A DNA stretch of 64,000 bases, from NCBI GenBank assembly GCA_902596775.1, contig CACJVE010000003.1, forward strand, positions 25,803 to 89,802, in the 5' to 3' direction. Shown one piece after another: positions 21,277 to 32,917 of this stretch (the stretch's first letter is position 1; every line of letters starts with the position of its first letter). The translations under genes and the position numbers were made by a program. The notes beneath the pieces are model-generated. The model had not been told where the DNA came from, did no database searches, and saw nothing but the letters and a program-made list of their open reading frames with translations. The stretch is from an uncultured SAR92 cluster bacterium (GTDB lineage Bacteria; Pseudomonadota; Gammaproteobacteria; Pseudomonadales; Porticoccaceae).

Positions 21277-21753
21277 TTATTGTATTTTGTCAACCAAAAC
21301 CGAACATAAACACGCGATTCCTTCTTGTCTTCCGACAAATCCTATCCTCTCAGAAGTAGTCGCTTTGATGCTTAAAATATCAGTAGAGCAACCTAATACT
21401 GATGCAATATTTCTTTTCATTTGATCCAAATACGAAATTAACTTTGGTTTTTCCAAAATTATTGTTGCATCCATATTTACAAGCGAAAACTCTGCAGATG
21501 ACATCAGTGTTTTTACATGTGTCAATAAATGCAAGCTGTTAACACCTTTATACTTTTCATCATCATCTGGAAAATGTTTTCCAATATCGCCTGCGTTAAT
21601 CGCCCCCAAAATACCGTCGATGAGCGCATGTACCAAAACATCGCCGTCAGAGTGAGCCCGGATTCCTCTGCTAAATGGAATGATTACACCACCCAAGGTA
21701 ATTTGAGTTCCCGCCTCAAAACTGTGAATGTCAAAACCATTTCCAACACGCAT
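21277..21753 (-). CDS. ispF: 2-C-methyl-D-erythritol 2,4-cyclodiphosphate synthase
   Basis: RVGNGFDIHSF, HSDGDVLVHALIDGILGA, GKHFPDDD, ATTSERIGFVGRQEGI. Confidence 0.97.
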   Translation of the reverse strand: MRVGNGFDIHSFEAGTQITLGGVIIPFSRGIRAHSDGDVLVHALIDGILGAINAGDIGKHFPDDDEKYKGVNSLHLLTHVKTLMSSAEFSLVNMDATIILEKPKLISYLDQMKRNIASVLGCSTDILSIKATTSERIGFVGRQEGIACLCSVLVDKIQ

Positions 21754-22458
21754 TTAATCTTCCTCAGCATTCAAAATAGACGCTGCTATTTTTAAATCCT
21801 CAAATTCAGTTATTTTAGGATTTTTCGAGCGCCCCTCGACTATTGTGACCCTCTCTCCAAAGTATTCAACCGCATGGGATTCATCGGTTGGATAGACACT
21901 ATTTTTAAATGCATAACTCAAAGCCTGTTTTAGTAGCTTGTATCTGAATATTTGAGGGGTTTGTGCAAGCCAAAAATTATCTCGATTAGCGGTCTCAATG
22001 ACTTCATTTGATTTAGATCCAAGTTTTAACGTCTCCGTTACTCTTGTAGCTAAAATTGCTCCAGATCGACTGTTTTTCAGAGCAATACAGAGATTTTCTA
22101 TGTCTTTTATGTCCACACATGGTCTAACAATATCATGAACCAAAATCCAATCAGAATCATTCGCATGACCATTAAGTGCTCTTAATCCATTAAATACAGA
22201 TTGCGCTCTCTGATCTCCACCACAAACAAATTTTAATCGAGACTCATCTTTCGTTTTAATATTTTGCCAGCTATCACAATCCATATCACAAGGGATGACA
22301 ATTTCCTTAATCCATTCGAAATCAAGAAGTTTATTTAGGGTAACCTCAGCTATATATTGCCCATTGATCTTATGAAATTGTTTTGGTGTTTTGTTATCGA
22401 ATCTTGTTCCAATACCCGCTGCAGGAACTACTGCCCAAAAGTTTTCACTTGAATTCAT
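21754..22458 (-). CDS. ispD: 2-C-methyl-D-erythritol 4-phosphate cytidylyltransferase
   Basis: VVPAAGIGTRF, HDIVRPCV, AQTPQIFRY, TDESHAVE; adjacent to ispF. Confidence 0.96.
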   Translation of the reverse strand: MNSSENFWAVVPAAGIGTRFDNKTPKQFHKINGQYIAEVTLNKLLDFEWIKEIVIPCDMDCDSWQNIKTKDESRLKFVCGGDQRAQSVFNGLRALNGHANDSDWILVHDIVRPCVDIKDIENLCIALKNSRSGAILATRVTETLKLGSKSNEVIETANRDNFWLAQTPQIFRYKLLKQALSYAFKNSVYPTDESHAVEYFGERVTIVEGRSKNPKITEFEDLKIAASILNAEED

Positions 22459-22763
22459 GGTTTTGAGGACTCGCTTGCTCCGTTTACAGTAGCTCCATCA
22501 GTCACTAGATAGAAAGTTTCACCTTCCTTGATCATACCTAACTCCTTCCTTGCACTCTCTTCTATTCCATTTCCATCATTCTTTAAATTTTGAATATCTT
22601 TTACCATCAGCTGATTTCGGCTCTCGAGAATTTCATTATGTTCTTTTTGGAGCTCTAGCTTTTTCTCCAGTTTTGAGTACTCAAATAAACTACCTTCACC
22701 AAACCATAGCCTTGTTTGAAGAAGAATTAACGCAACGATCAATATAACGGTTAACCAGCGCAT
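22455..22763 (-). CDS. ftsB: Cell division protein FtsB-like (DivIC family)
   Basis: Short single-TM plus coiled coil, WFGEGSLFEYSKLEKKLELQ, ARKELGMIKEGETFY; ftsB-ispD synteny. Confidence 0.88.
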   Translation of the reverse strand: MRWLTVILIVALILLQTRLWFGEGSLFEYSKLEKKLELQKEHNEILESRNQLMVKDIQNLKNDGNGIEESARKELGMIKEGETFYLVTDGATVNGASESSKP

Positions 22764-22842
22764 TTGTTTTAAACCCTTATCAATTAATAGCTAGAACAAA
22801 ATGAATTGGAAATCATACTAATATCCTCCTAAGTCAAACACC

Positions 22843-24102
22843 TCAAAAAGCATTAGTTGCAAGTTCAGACTCTATTACCAACAGTCGATTATATTTTGCA
22901 ACTCTATCAGAGCGACACAACGAACCAGTTTTTATTTGACCTGCACTCGTTCCTACCGCTAAATCGGCTATCGTTGTGTCCTCAGTTTCGCCTGATCGGT
23001 GAGAAATAATGACCTTATAACCGGCATCTTTTGCCGCTGATATCGCATCCAGCGTCTCAGTTAGTGTGCCAACTTGGTTAAACTTAATTAATATGGCGTT
23101 TGCGATTCCATCCTTAATTCCCGCTTTTAATAATTCAGTATCAGTGACAAACAGGTCATCTCCAACTAATTGAATTTTTGAGCCAAGCACTCTTGTTTGA
23201 TCTTTCCATCCCTCCAAATCAGCTTCATCCAGACCATCCTCAATAGATGAGATTGGAAATTTATTACACAAATCCTCAAGGTAATGAGTGAAGTCTTTAG
23301 AACTCAAAGTTTTTTGCTCTCCCTTCAGACAGTACTTTCCAGCTTGATAGAACTCTGAAGCCGCGCAGTCTAAGGCCATCATCACGTCCTCACCTGTAGA
23401 ATAACCAGCTTTCTTTACTGCATCACTGATAATTGAAAGAGCCTCAGCATTGGAACTCAGATTTGGAGCAAATCCGCCTTCATCACCAACTGCTGTGCTT
23501 AATTTCCTTCCATTCAAAATAGTTTTTAAAGAGTGGAATATTTCGGCACCCATTCTCAATGCATCACGAAAGTTACCAGAGGATACTGGTTGTATCATGA
23601 ACTCTTGAATATCGATGTTATTATCAGCGTGCTCACCACCATTGATAATGTTCATCATTGGAATAGGCATGCTATATTGTCCTGGTGTGCCATTTAAATT
23701 TGAGATATGAGTATAAAGTGGTATTTTTTTTGAAATAGCAGCTGCTTTCGCAACACCTAAAGAGACAGCCAAAATTGCATTAGCACCTAAATACGATTTA
23801 CTTTTTGTACCATCAGCATTGATCATGATTTGATCAACTAGCCGTTGATCAAAGGCATCCTGTCCAAGAAGTAGCGTCTTGATAGTGGTAGTAATATTTT
23901 CTATAGCCTTGAGAACACCTTTACCAAGATATCTTTCATCACCATCGCGTAGCTCCAACGCCTCTTTTGAGCCAGTTGATGCGCCTGAGGGGACACAAGC
24001 GATACCCACTGCGCCATCCTCAAGTATCACATTAGCTTGAATGGTTGGATTACCTCTGGAATCTAAAATTTCAAAAGCTTTTATATCTTTGATTATTGTC
24101 AT
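22843..24102 (-). CDS. eno: Enolase
   Basis: [62 protein letters not shown]. Confidence 0.98.
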   Translation of the reverse strand: MTIIKDIKAFEILDSRGNPTIQANVILEDGAVGIACVPSGASTGSKEALELRDGDERYLGKGVLKAIENITTTIKTLLLGQDAFDQRLVDQIMINADGTKSKSYLGANAILAVSLGVAKAAAISKKIPLYTHISNLNGTPGQYSMPIPMMNIINGGEHADNNIDIQEFMIQPVSSGNFRDALRMGAEIFHSLKTILNGRKLSTAVGDEGGFAPNLSSNAEALSIISDAVKKAGYSTGEDVMMALDCAASEFYQAGKYCLKGEQKTLSSKDFTHYLEDLCNKFPISSIEDGLDEADLEGWKDQTRVLGSKIQLVGDDLFVTDTELLKAGIKDGIANAILIKFNQVGTLTETLDAISAAKDAGYKVIISHRSGETEDTTIADLAVGTSAGQIKTGSLCRSDRVAKYNRLLVIESELATNAF

Positions 24103-24159
24103 ATCTAGGTATGTCTCCAGTTATGGTCTGATGATGCAGATAAAACTCAACTAAGTGGA

Positions 24160-26654
<2,495 letters not shown>

Positions 26655-26772
26655 CTATTGGCCAAAGCCAATAATCAACTAAAACTATAAAAATGAAGAT
26701 CTTTTAATGAAATAAACTAGACCCATCCGAATAACGATGGGTAAATAGAGTATCAGAAATGGAAATGCGATT

Positions 26773-28125
26773 CTACCGGATATTTGATATCCAACTTATG
26801 TTAAGACCATCTTGGTCCGCATCGGCCTGCCAGTCTTTTTGAATCCATAAATCTGCGACAGCTACTAATTCACTTCCGTAATATATCAATGGTACGTAAT
26901 CTCTCCACCATGGTTCCAAACCAAATTCTTGAAGACATTTTTTTAACGTGTTTGAGTGCGACCGCTCCTGGGGATGTGACCTTTCTCCACCTTGCCGAAA
27001 CTTTATAATAACGGGAATTCCTTTAGGGTACCTAACACCAAAACCTAAAGATTTTTCGAAGTTAAGATGGCTAACAGGATCCAAATCTAACCTTGATTCT
27101 CCATTCCACAAGATGGTCTGACTCTTTAGAGTTTCAAGGTCAGAAAAAAATGTGGTATCCAATAAAAATAATCGGTCTCTGTATCGCCTATACTGAGAGT
27201 CACGAAAAGAAACTATCGGTCCTGTTTCCTCACTTAAGGCAGCTAATGAATTAATTGCTTCACCAATAACTTTGTGCCCTGGGCTCTGCATTCCATTTGA
27301 GTCTGCCCAATAAAGTAGGAAATTTTTCTGCCTGCTTTTATCCATCTCCGCGAATGATTTTAATAATATAGAGTAACCGCCCCTTTCTTCCTTTTGATCA
27401 AGAAATTTAAGATCTTGTTTAAACACCGCCATGGATAGTTGCTTGTTGGCTCTACTATTCCGAATAAGAGTATCAAATCTCGAATGATAATCAGGCCATC
27501 TTTTAGTAATGACTGGGAGCACACTGTTACGTATATAATTTCGGTCAAAATCACTGCTTTGGTTTGAGTCGTCCTCTACCCATTTTAAACTGTTAGCTTC
27601 TGCATAATTTTGAATATCAATTTTTTTCATCCCCAAGAGTGGCCTGAATAACATTCCATGGGCTAATTTTCTTAGTTTAGGAATTCCAGTCAGTCCCTTA
27701 GAGCCTGAGCCTCGCAGTAATCTGTATAGCACGGTTTCAACTTGATCATCAAAGTGATGACCTTGTAAAAGAACACCATCTTTGACCAAGTGCTTTTCAA
27801 ACACCTTGTATCTAGCACTCCGAGCTGCTGCTTCGAGGCCCTTACCATGCCCACTAACATTAACCTTTTCGGCAATAAATTTAACGCCGAAAGCCTCACA
27901 AATCTGTTTTGAGTGTTTTTCCCACTCAATGGATTTGGCAGATAACCCGTGATTCACATGAATTACTAAAAGGTTTCTCAGTGGAATCATTTTTAAAGTC
28001 AAATCAAGCAAAACAGACGAATCAATACCGCCACTAAAAGCCACGATTACTTGACATTCCTGGTCCAAGTAATTCTTTATTGGCTCAAAAATCTGAGCGG
28101 GCACGTTTTTTATCTCTTTTTTCAT
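26773..28125 (-). CDS. tilS: tRNA(Ile)-lysidine synthetase
   Basis: VAFSGGIDSSVLLDL PP-loop, HVNHGLS, GHHFDDQVETVLYRLLRGSG. Confidence 0.95.
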   Translation of the reverse strand: MKKEIKNVPAQIFEPIKNYLDQECQVIVAFSGGIDSSVLLDLTLKMIPLRNLLVIHVNHGLSAKSIEWEKHSKQICEAFGVKFIAEKVNVSGHGKGLEAAARSARYKVFEKHLVKDGVLLQGHHFDDQVETVLYRLLRGSGSKGLTGIPKLRKLAHGMLFRPLLGMKKIDIQNYAEANSLKWVEDDSNQSSDFDRNYIRNSVLPVITKRWPDYHSRFDTLIRNSRANKQLSMAVFKQDLKFLDQKEERGGYSILLKSFAEMDKSRQKNFLLYWADSNGMQSPGHKVIGEAINSLAALSEETGPIVSFRDSQYRRYRDRLFLLDTTFFSDLETLKSQTILWNGESRLDLDPVSHLNFEKSLGFGVRYPKGIPVIIKFRQGGERSHPQERSHSNTLKKCLQEFGLEPWWRDYVPLIYYGSELVAVADLWIQKDWQADADQDGLNISWISNIR

Positions 28126-28168
28126 AGAAATGAAATTTGTGTTCTTATTGGCAATATATTAGAAGAGT

Positions 28169-28378
28169 TTACGCCTCTAACTTTATTGTGCACGATTCAG
28201 TGACAGCATCAAAAGAGATAAAGTACTCCTCAGTGCGAAGTTTTCTTAAAACCTCGTCTACTTTATTGTCGAATTCGATCTCTACAGCGCCATAATCAGT
28301 CCCATCCCTTAGAACAAACTCCTCCACAATTGAGACAAGTAAATCTTTTTCAAGCTTGTCAATTGGAATTTTCATCAA
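28169..28378 (-). CDS. yheU: UPF0270 / YheU family protein
   Basis: IPIDKLEKDLLVSIVEEFVLRDGTDYGAVE matches the YheU pattern. Confidence 0.85.
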   Translation of the reverse strand: MMKIPIDKLEKDLLVSIVEEFVLRDGTDYGAVEIEFDNKVDEVLRKLRTEEYFISFDAVTESCTIKLEA

Positions 28379-29169
28379 ATTTGGGGCTTTCTAAATCTTA
28401 GAGTCATTCGATCACTCTCACCAATTGAGGTATAAAAGGCTCGATTCTCATCACCTAGACTAAGCGCAGGTGGCAGGGTCCATACTCCTTTGGGGTGATC
28501 CTTTGTGTCTAAAGCATTTGCATTGATTTCAGAGGAAGCTTCCAGCACAAATCCTGCTTTCTTTGCTAGTCCAACGACATACTCTTGGCTTACATAGCCT
28601 GTCTTCCCCATTGATTCAACTGATACACCCGGTTTTGCTCGATGTTGAACTAAACCCAGAACTCCTCCTGGTTTCAAGGCTTTATAAAACAGCGCGAACG
28701 CATTAGATTCTGAATTTGAGCGAATCCAGCCATGCACATTCCTAAAGGTAAGAACTGCATCAACTGACTCGTTCTCGACTGAAAGAATCTCTTTGCCAGC
28801 GTCAAAAACTGTCATCTTTACATTGCCATATAATTTAGGATCAGATTCAATCTTTTTAAGATAGCGATCATGTGATCTCTTGAAGTAATCTCCATTTTCA
28901 GGATTAAAATGCCCGGCATATAGCGTGCCTTTAATACTTGGCGCTATAACATCGGTATACCATCCACCTCCAGGCGATATCTCTAGAACATCCATGTCAG
29001 CTTTTATGCCAAAAAAATCTAAGGTTTCAAAAGGATGCCTAAATTGATCTCTTGAAGTATCTCGTTCAGACTGCGCAGGCAAACAGACAATCACGCAGCA
29101 AGCTATAATAAACTTAAATATTGGTGCCATCGGATACCGACTTGGGTTTGCAAAAACTACAACTTTCAT
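28375..29169 (-). CDS. Predicted class I SAM-dependent methyltransferase with signal peptide (COG4798-like)
   Basis: Hydrophobic signal IFKFIIACCVIVCLPAQS; DVLEISPGGGWYTDVIAP motif I; AGGAG 8 nt before the ATG. Confidence 0.8.
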   Translation of the reverse strand: MKVVVFANPSRYPMAPIFKFIIACCVIVCLPAQSERDTSRDQFRHPFETLDFFGIKADMDVLEISPGGGWYTDVIAPSIKGTLYAGHFNPENGDYFKRSHDRYLKKIESDPKLYGNVKMTVFDAGKEILSVENESVDAVLTFRNVHGWIRSNSESNAFALFYKALKPGGVLGLVQHRAKPGVSVESMGKTGYVSQEYVVGLAKKAGFVLEASSEINANALDTKDHPKGVWTLPPALSLGDENRAFYTSIGESDRMTLRFRKPQI

Positions 29170-29221
29170 GTTTCGACTCCTAACATACTCTATTTACTAT
29201 GGAAAATTATTGTCTATGATA

Positions 29222-29677
29222 TCACGCTTTAAATGGAGCGAGATCTCCTGGCTCTCTCAGCATTTTGTTCACTTCATCTAAATGTTGCTCCTCAAGATGG
29301 ATCATCCCCCTTGCATATTCCTCAAGAATGACGGATCTTCCTTCAACAAGATTCAGTAGATCATGATATACACTTGCTGTTATTGCCTCGTGCTCCAAGC
29401 TTTCTCGCAAGATATCTCCGATATCATGCTTTTCAGTTTCCAATAAAGCACCAATTTTCAAAGATGGATGACCTCCTAACATTGTAACCATTTCACCAGC
29501 CTTTCCAGCATGCTCTAACCCCTCTTGGGCATTTTCTTTCAACCAATCAACGATTGGAATCCTGTTGTATCCGTAAACCATCAAGGAGTAATGCGTGTAT
29601 CGGACGACTCCGGAAAGCTCTAGCTCCATAATATTATTCAAAATCATAATAGCTTTTTCTTTTTCCAACTCTTTCAT
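29222..29677 (-). CDS. Ferritin-like / bacterioferritin family protein
   Basis: Four-helix ferritin pattern: ELELSGVVRYTHYSLM, AQEGLEHAGKAGEMVTMLGGHPSL, EHEAITASVYHDLL, LEEQHLDEVNKML. Confidence 0.85.
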   Translation of the reverse strand: MKELEKEKAIMILNNIMELELSGVVRYTHYSLMVYGYNRIPIVDWLKENAQEGLEHAGKAGEMVTMLGGHPSLKIGALLETEKHDIGDILRESLEHEAITASVYHDLLNLVEGRSVILEEYARGMIHLEEQHLDEVNKMLREPGDLAPFKA

Positions 29678-29739
29678 TTCTAATCATCCTCAAGTAATTT
29701 TTTTGTTTCAAATAAGCTCTTGTATCTTAACTAACTTTA

Positions 29740-29768
29740 TTCACTATACTTTAAACGAATATTATAAT
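29740..29768 (+). promoter_or_regulatory. sigma70-type promoter for trmL: TTCACT - 17 bp - TATAAT
   Basis: -35 TTCACT 29740-29745, spacer 29746-29762, perfect -10 TATAAT 29763-29768, ATG at 29796. Confidence 0.65.
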
Positions 29769-29795
29769 AGTGAGAAATCTTCTTAAAAAAATATA

Positions 29796-30254
29796 ATGAA
29801 TATTGTCCTGTTTGAGCCCGAGATACCTCCAAACACTGGAAACGTAATAAGACTGTGTGCAAATACAGGCTCTAAGCTTCATTTAATAAAACCATTAGGC
29901 TTTGAACTAGACAACAAAAAACTTGTCAGGGCAGGACTAGACTACAGAGAATTTAGTGCCGTAAGCACTCATGAAAACTTTCAAGCATTCATAAATACAT
30001 TAAAACCAAATAAAATATACGGATTGAGTACTAAAGGAGAAAGAACATACACTGATGCGAAATTCACAAATGAAGATACATTCGTATTTGGCCCGGAGAC
30101 ACGAGGCCTCCCAGAAAAAATCAGATGTGCTTTAGGCAAAGAAAATATCCTTAAAATCCCAATGTCGAAAGACAGTAGAAGTATTAACTTGTCAAATTCA
30201 GTAGCAATTATTCTATTTGAAGCACTGCGCCAAACCAAATTTAGCTCGCTGTGA
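29796..30254 (+). CDS. trmL: tRNA (cytidine/uridine-2'-O)-methyltransferase TrmL
   Basis: VLFEPEIPPNTGNVIRLCANTGSKLHLIKPLGF, FGPETRGLP, RSINLSNSVAIILFEALRQ. Confidence 0.95.
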   Translation: MNIVLFEPEIPPNTGNVIRLCANTGSKLHLIKPLGFELDNKKLVRAGLDYREFSAVSTHENFQAFINTLKPNKIYGLSTKGERTYTDAKFTNEDTFVFGPETRGLPEKIRCALGKENILKIPMSKDSRSINLSNSVAIILFEALRQTKFSSL

Positions 30255-30328
30255 AAGTCAAAATTTTAGAATTTAATACTAAAATGCTTTTTAAGCTTAA
30301 GTAAAAAATCTAAAGGCCAAAAAAAGTT

Positions 30329-30871
30329 ATGAACGAAAAAATTGGTGTTTTTTACGGTAGTACAACCTGCTATACCGAAATAGCGGCAGAGAAGATTTGT
30401 GGTGAAATCAATTCCCTTACGAATTCTAAAAATACATCTCTATATAATGTAAGCTCAACCTCAGTTTCAAAAATGAATGATTACAAGTATTTGATTCTCG
30501 GTATACCGACTTGGGATTTCGGTGAACTCCAAGAGGATTGGGAAAATCAATGGGAAGAGCTATCTGAGCTTAATCTAGAATCAAAATATGTGGCGATATT
30601 TGGTCTTGGTGATCAAGTTGGATATCCGGAATGGTTTCAAGATGCAATGGGTTACCTATGGCAAAAAATAAAAAATCAAGGCGCAAGCATGGCTGGATGT
30701 TGGCCAAACAAAAATTTTTCTTTTACTCAATCTAAAGCGCTTAATTATGAAAAGTCCGAGTTTGTTGGCCTACCACTCGATGATGAAAACCAGTTTGATC
30801 AAACCGATAATTTGATAAAAGTATGGACTAAGAAAGTTTTAGTCGAGTTCGGGATTTCTAATATTGAGTAA
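30329..30871 (+). CDS. fldA: Flavodoxin
   Basis: IGVFYGSTTCYTEIAAEKI, LGIPTWDFGELQEDWE, FGLGDQVGYPEWFQDAMG. Confidence 0.92.
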   Translation: MNEKIGVFYGSTTCYTEIAAEKICGEINSLTNSKNTSLYNVSSTSVSKMNDYKYLILGIPTWDFGELQEDWENQWEELSELNLESKYVAIFGLGDQVGYPEWFQDAMGYLWQKIKNQGASMAGCWPNKNFSFTQSKALNYEKSEFVGLPLDDENQFDQTDNLIKVWTKKVLVEFGISNIE

Positions 30872-32882
30872 ATATGCGCATACAAAATGGCTCAAAGATA
30901 CCCTTTACTCTGTAGCTTACGAAGACTTTTACTCGTCTTTAACTAGCGCTTTGGAGGAGAGCAATTATGTGTTTGTCGAAAAAAATAATTTAAAAAAAAG
31001 GTGGGCTAATCTTCCAAACGATAAGAATCACTTTACTATTGGAGAGGTAGGTTTTGGAGCTGGAATTAATTTTTTAAATTGTTGTAATGAGTGGCTTAAA
31101 ATGGATCTCGATAACAAGAGATTGATTTACTTCGCGGCAGAGCAGTCACCTTTGAGATTAAAAGATCTAAAGAGAGCTCATGAAAAGTGGCACTCTTTAG
31201 ATGCGATCAGTAAAGAGTTTTTACTGAATTATCCAAAACTTTGTGGAGGCTTTAACTTTATTGATCTTTGCAACGGTAAAATACAGCTTTGCTTGATGAT
31301 TGATGATGCTGAAATTGCCTTTAAGAATCTAATTCAGTCTGAAGCATCTGGTAGCGGAGGCACTCCTAGCACCGCAGTTGATGTTTGGTTCCTAGATGGA
31401 TTCTCACCAAAGCAAAATTCAAGCGCATGGTCAGAAAAATTAATACATCAAATAAGTCGGTTGTCCTCAAACGGCACAACATTATCGTCATATAGCGCCG
31501 CATCCTCCGTCCAAAGCAGATTGCGAAGTCATGGGTTTGATATTTCGCTATGCAATGGTTTTGGTGCTAAGAGGGAGATGATCACTGCGAAATTTAAAGC
31601 GTACGTTACCAGTTCATCGACGCTCCCAAGCTTAAATTGGTATATTCAAAAAAAAAGTAAAACTAAACCTGCTGAAAATTTATTTATTTTAGGAGGCGGC
31701 ATAGCCGGCTGCACAACGGCTGTTGCGCTAAAGAAACGAGGGTTTAATGTCTCTATTATTGATCGACATGGCGAAGTTGGAAAGGAGGCATCTGCAAATA
31801 GCAGAGCTGTTATATATCCGAAACTCTCCACAGAATCGGGTTCCCTAGCAGAATTCAATTTAATCGCGTTAAAACTTGCAACCAACTACTATCGTGAATT
31901 ATGGGCAAATGATTTAGGAGGACAATGTGGGGTTTTGCTTCTACCTTCCAGCAACAAAGAAAGCGAGGAATTTTCGAAGCTACAAACAAAACATCAATGT
32001 AACGATAAATTTTTCGAGCTCGTCAATTTAAAACAAATACAAAAACTATCTGGGATTAAATTAGATATTGCACACGGTCTATTTTTCCCAACTCTTGGTT
32101 GGCTATCCATCCCAGAGGTGTGCAAATTTATTACAAAAAAATATGATATTCCTATAATCTCAAAGGATGCTGCGGAAATCTCTTTAGTGAAGAGAGATAA
32201 TTCATGGGACGTATTTGATCAAAATGACAGAGTTATAGTAAATGCCAAGAAATTAATTATTGCAAATTCTTATGAGGCTCAAAATCTAAAGCCAACATCA
32301 TATTTGTCACTTAAAAAATTGAGGGGTCAAGTTACAGAATTTTGCTCTAATCAAGAAAGCGAGAAACTTAAGTGTGTCATTTGTGGAGATGGATATCTGA
32401 CACCAAGTATCAACGGTATCCATGCGTGCGGGGCGACTTATAATCACAATGACCTTGCTGAATCGATTAACGAGCTAGATCATCGCGCTAACTTTGGAAA
32501 ACTCATCAGTACTGACTTAAAATTCAAAAATTTAACACGTAATATCGATCCTACTGATATTAGTGGCTGGGTTGGGTTTAGGGGGACCACCCGAGACTAC
32601 TTGCCTTTTGCAGGACCTGTACCCAATTTTGATGAGATGAAAGAAAAATTTTCATATTTGCGACTTGACGCAAAAAAAGCATCTGATGATATTGGTAATT
32701 ACTTCCCAAATCTTTATGTCAACACTGGAATGGGATCCCGTGGATTAAGCTACGCACCTTTTTGCGCAGAGATTATAGCGGCGGAAATCTCGAATCAAAT
32801 CCCTTTTATTCCAAAACAGATCCGTTTGGATATACATCCTGCAAGATTTATAATCAGAGACTTAAAAAAGAAGCGAATTTAA
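30864..32882 (+). CDS. mnmC: Bifunctional tRNA 5-methylaminomethyl-2-thiouridine biosynthesis protein MnmC (TTG start)
   Basis: N-terminal methyltransferase (EVGFGAGINFLN, VDVWFLDGFSPKQN) plus FAD oxidoreductase (LGGGIAGCTTAVALKKRGFNVSIIDR); 8-bp overlap with flavodoxin. Confidence 0.93.
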   Translation: MSKYAHTKWLKDTLYSVAYEDFYSSLTSALEESNYVFVEKNNLKKRWANLPNDKNHFTIGEVGFGAGINFLNCCNEWLKMDLDNKRLIYFAAEQSPLRLKDLKRAHEKWHSLDAISKEFLLNYPKLCGGFNFIDLCNGKIQLCLMIDDAEIAFKNLIQSEASGSGGTPSTAVDVWFLDGFSPKQNSSAWSEKLIHQISRLSSNGTTLSSYSAASSVQSRLRSHGFDISLCNGFGAKREMITAKFKAYVTSSSTLPSLNWYIQKKSKTKPAENLFILGGGIAGCTTAVALKKRGFNVSIIDRHGEVGKEASANSRAVIYPKLSTESGSLAEFNLIALKLATNYYRELWANDLGGQCGVLLLPSSNKESEEFSKLQTKHQCNDKFFELVNLKQIQKLSGIKLDIAHGLFFPTLGWLSIPEVCKFITKKYDIPIISKDAAEISLVKRDNSWDVFDQNDRVIVNAKKLIIANSYEAQNLKPTSYLSLKKLRGQVTEFCSNQESEKLKCVICGDGYLTPSINGIHACGATYNHNDLAESINELDHRANFGKLISTDLKFKNLTRNIDPTDISGWVGFRGTTRDYLPFAGPVPNFDEMKEKFSYLRLDAKKASDDIGNYFPNLYVNTGMGSRGLSYAPFCAEIIAAEISNQIPFIPKQIRLDIHPARFIIRDLKKKRI

Positions 32883-32917
32883 CTATGTCATCACATAAAT
32901 TTGGAGACCAGATAATA

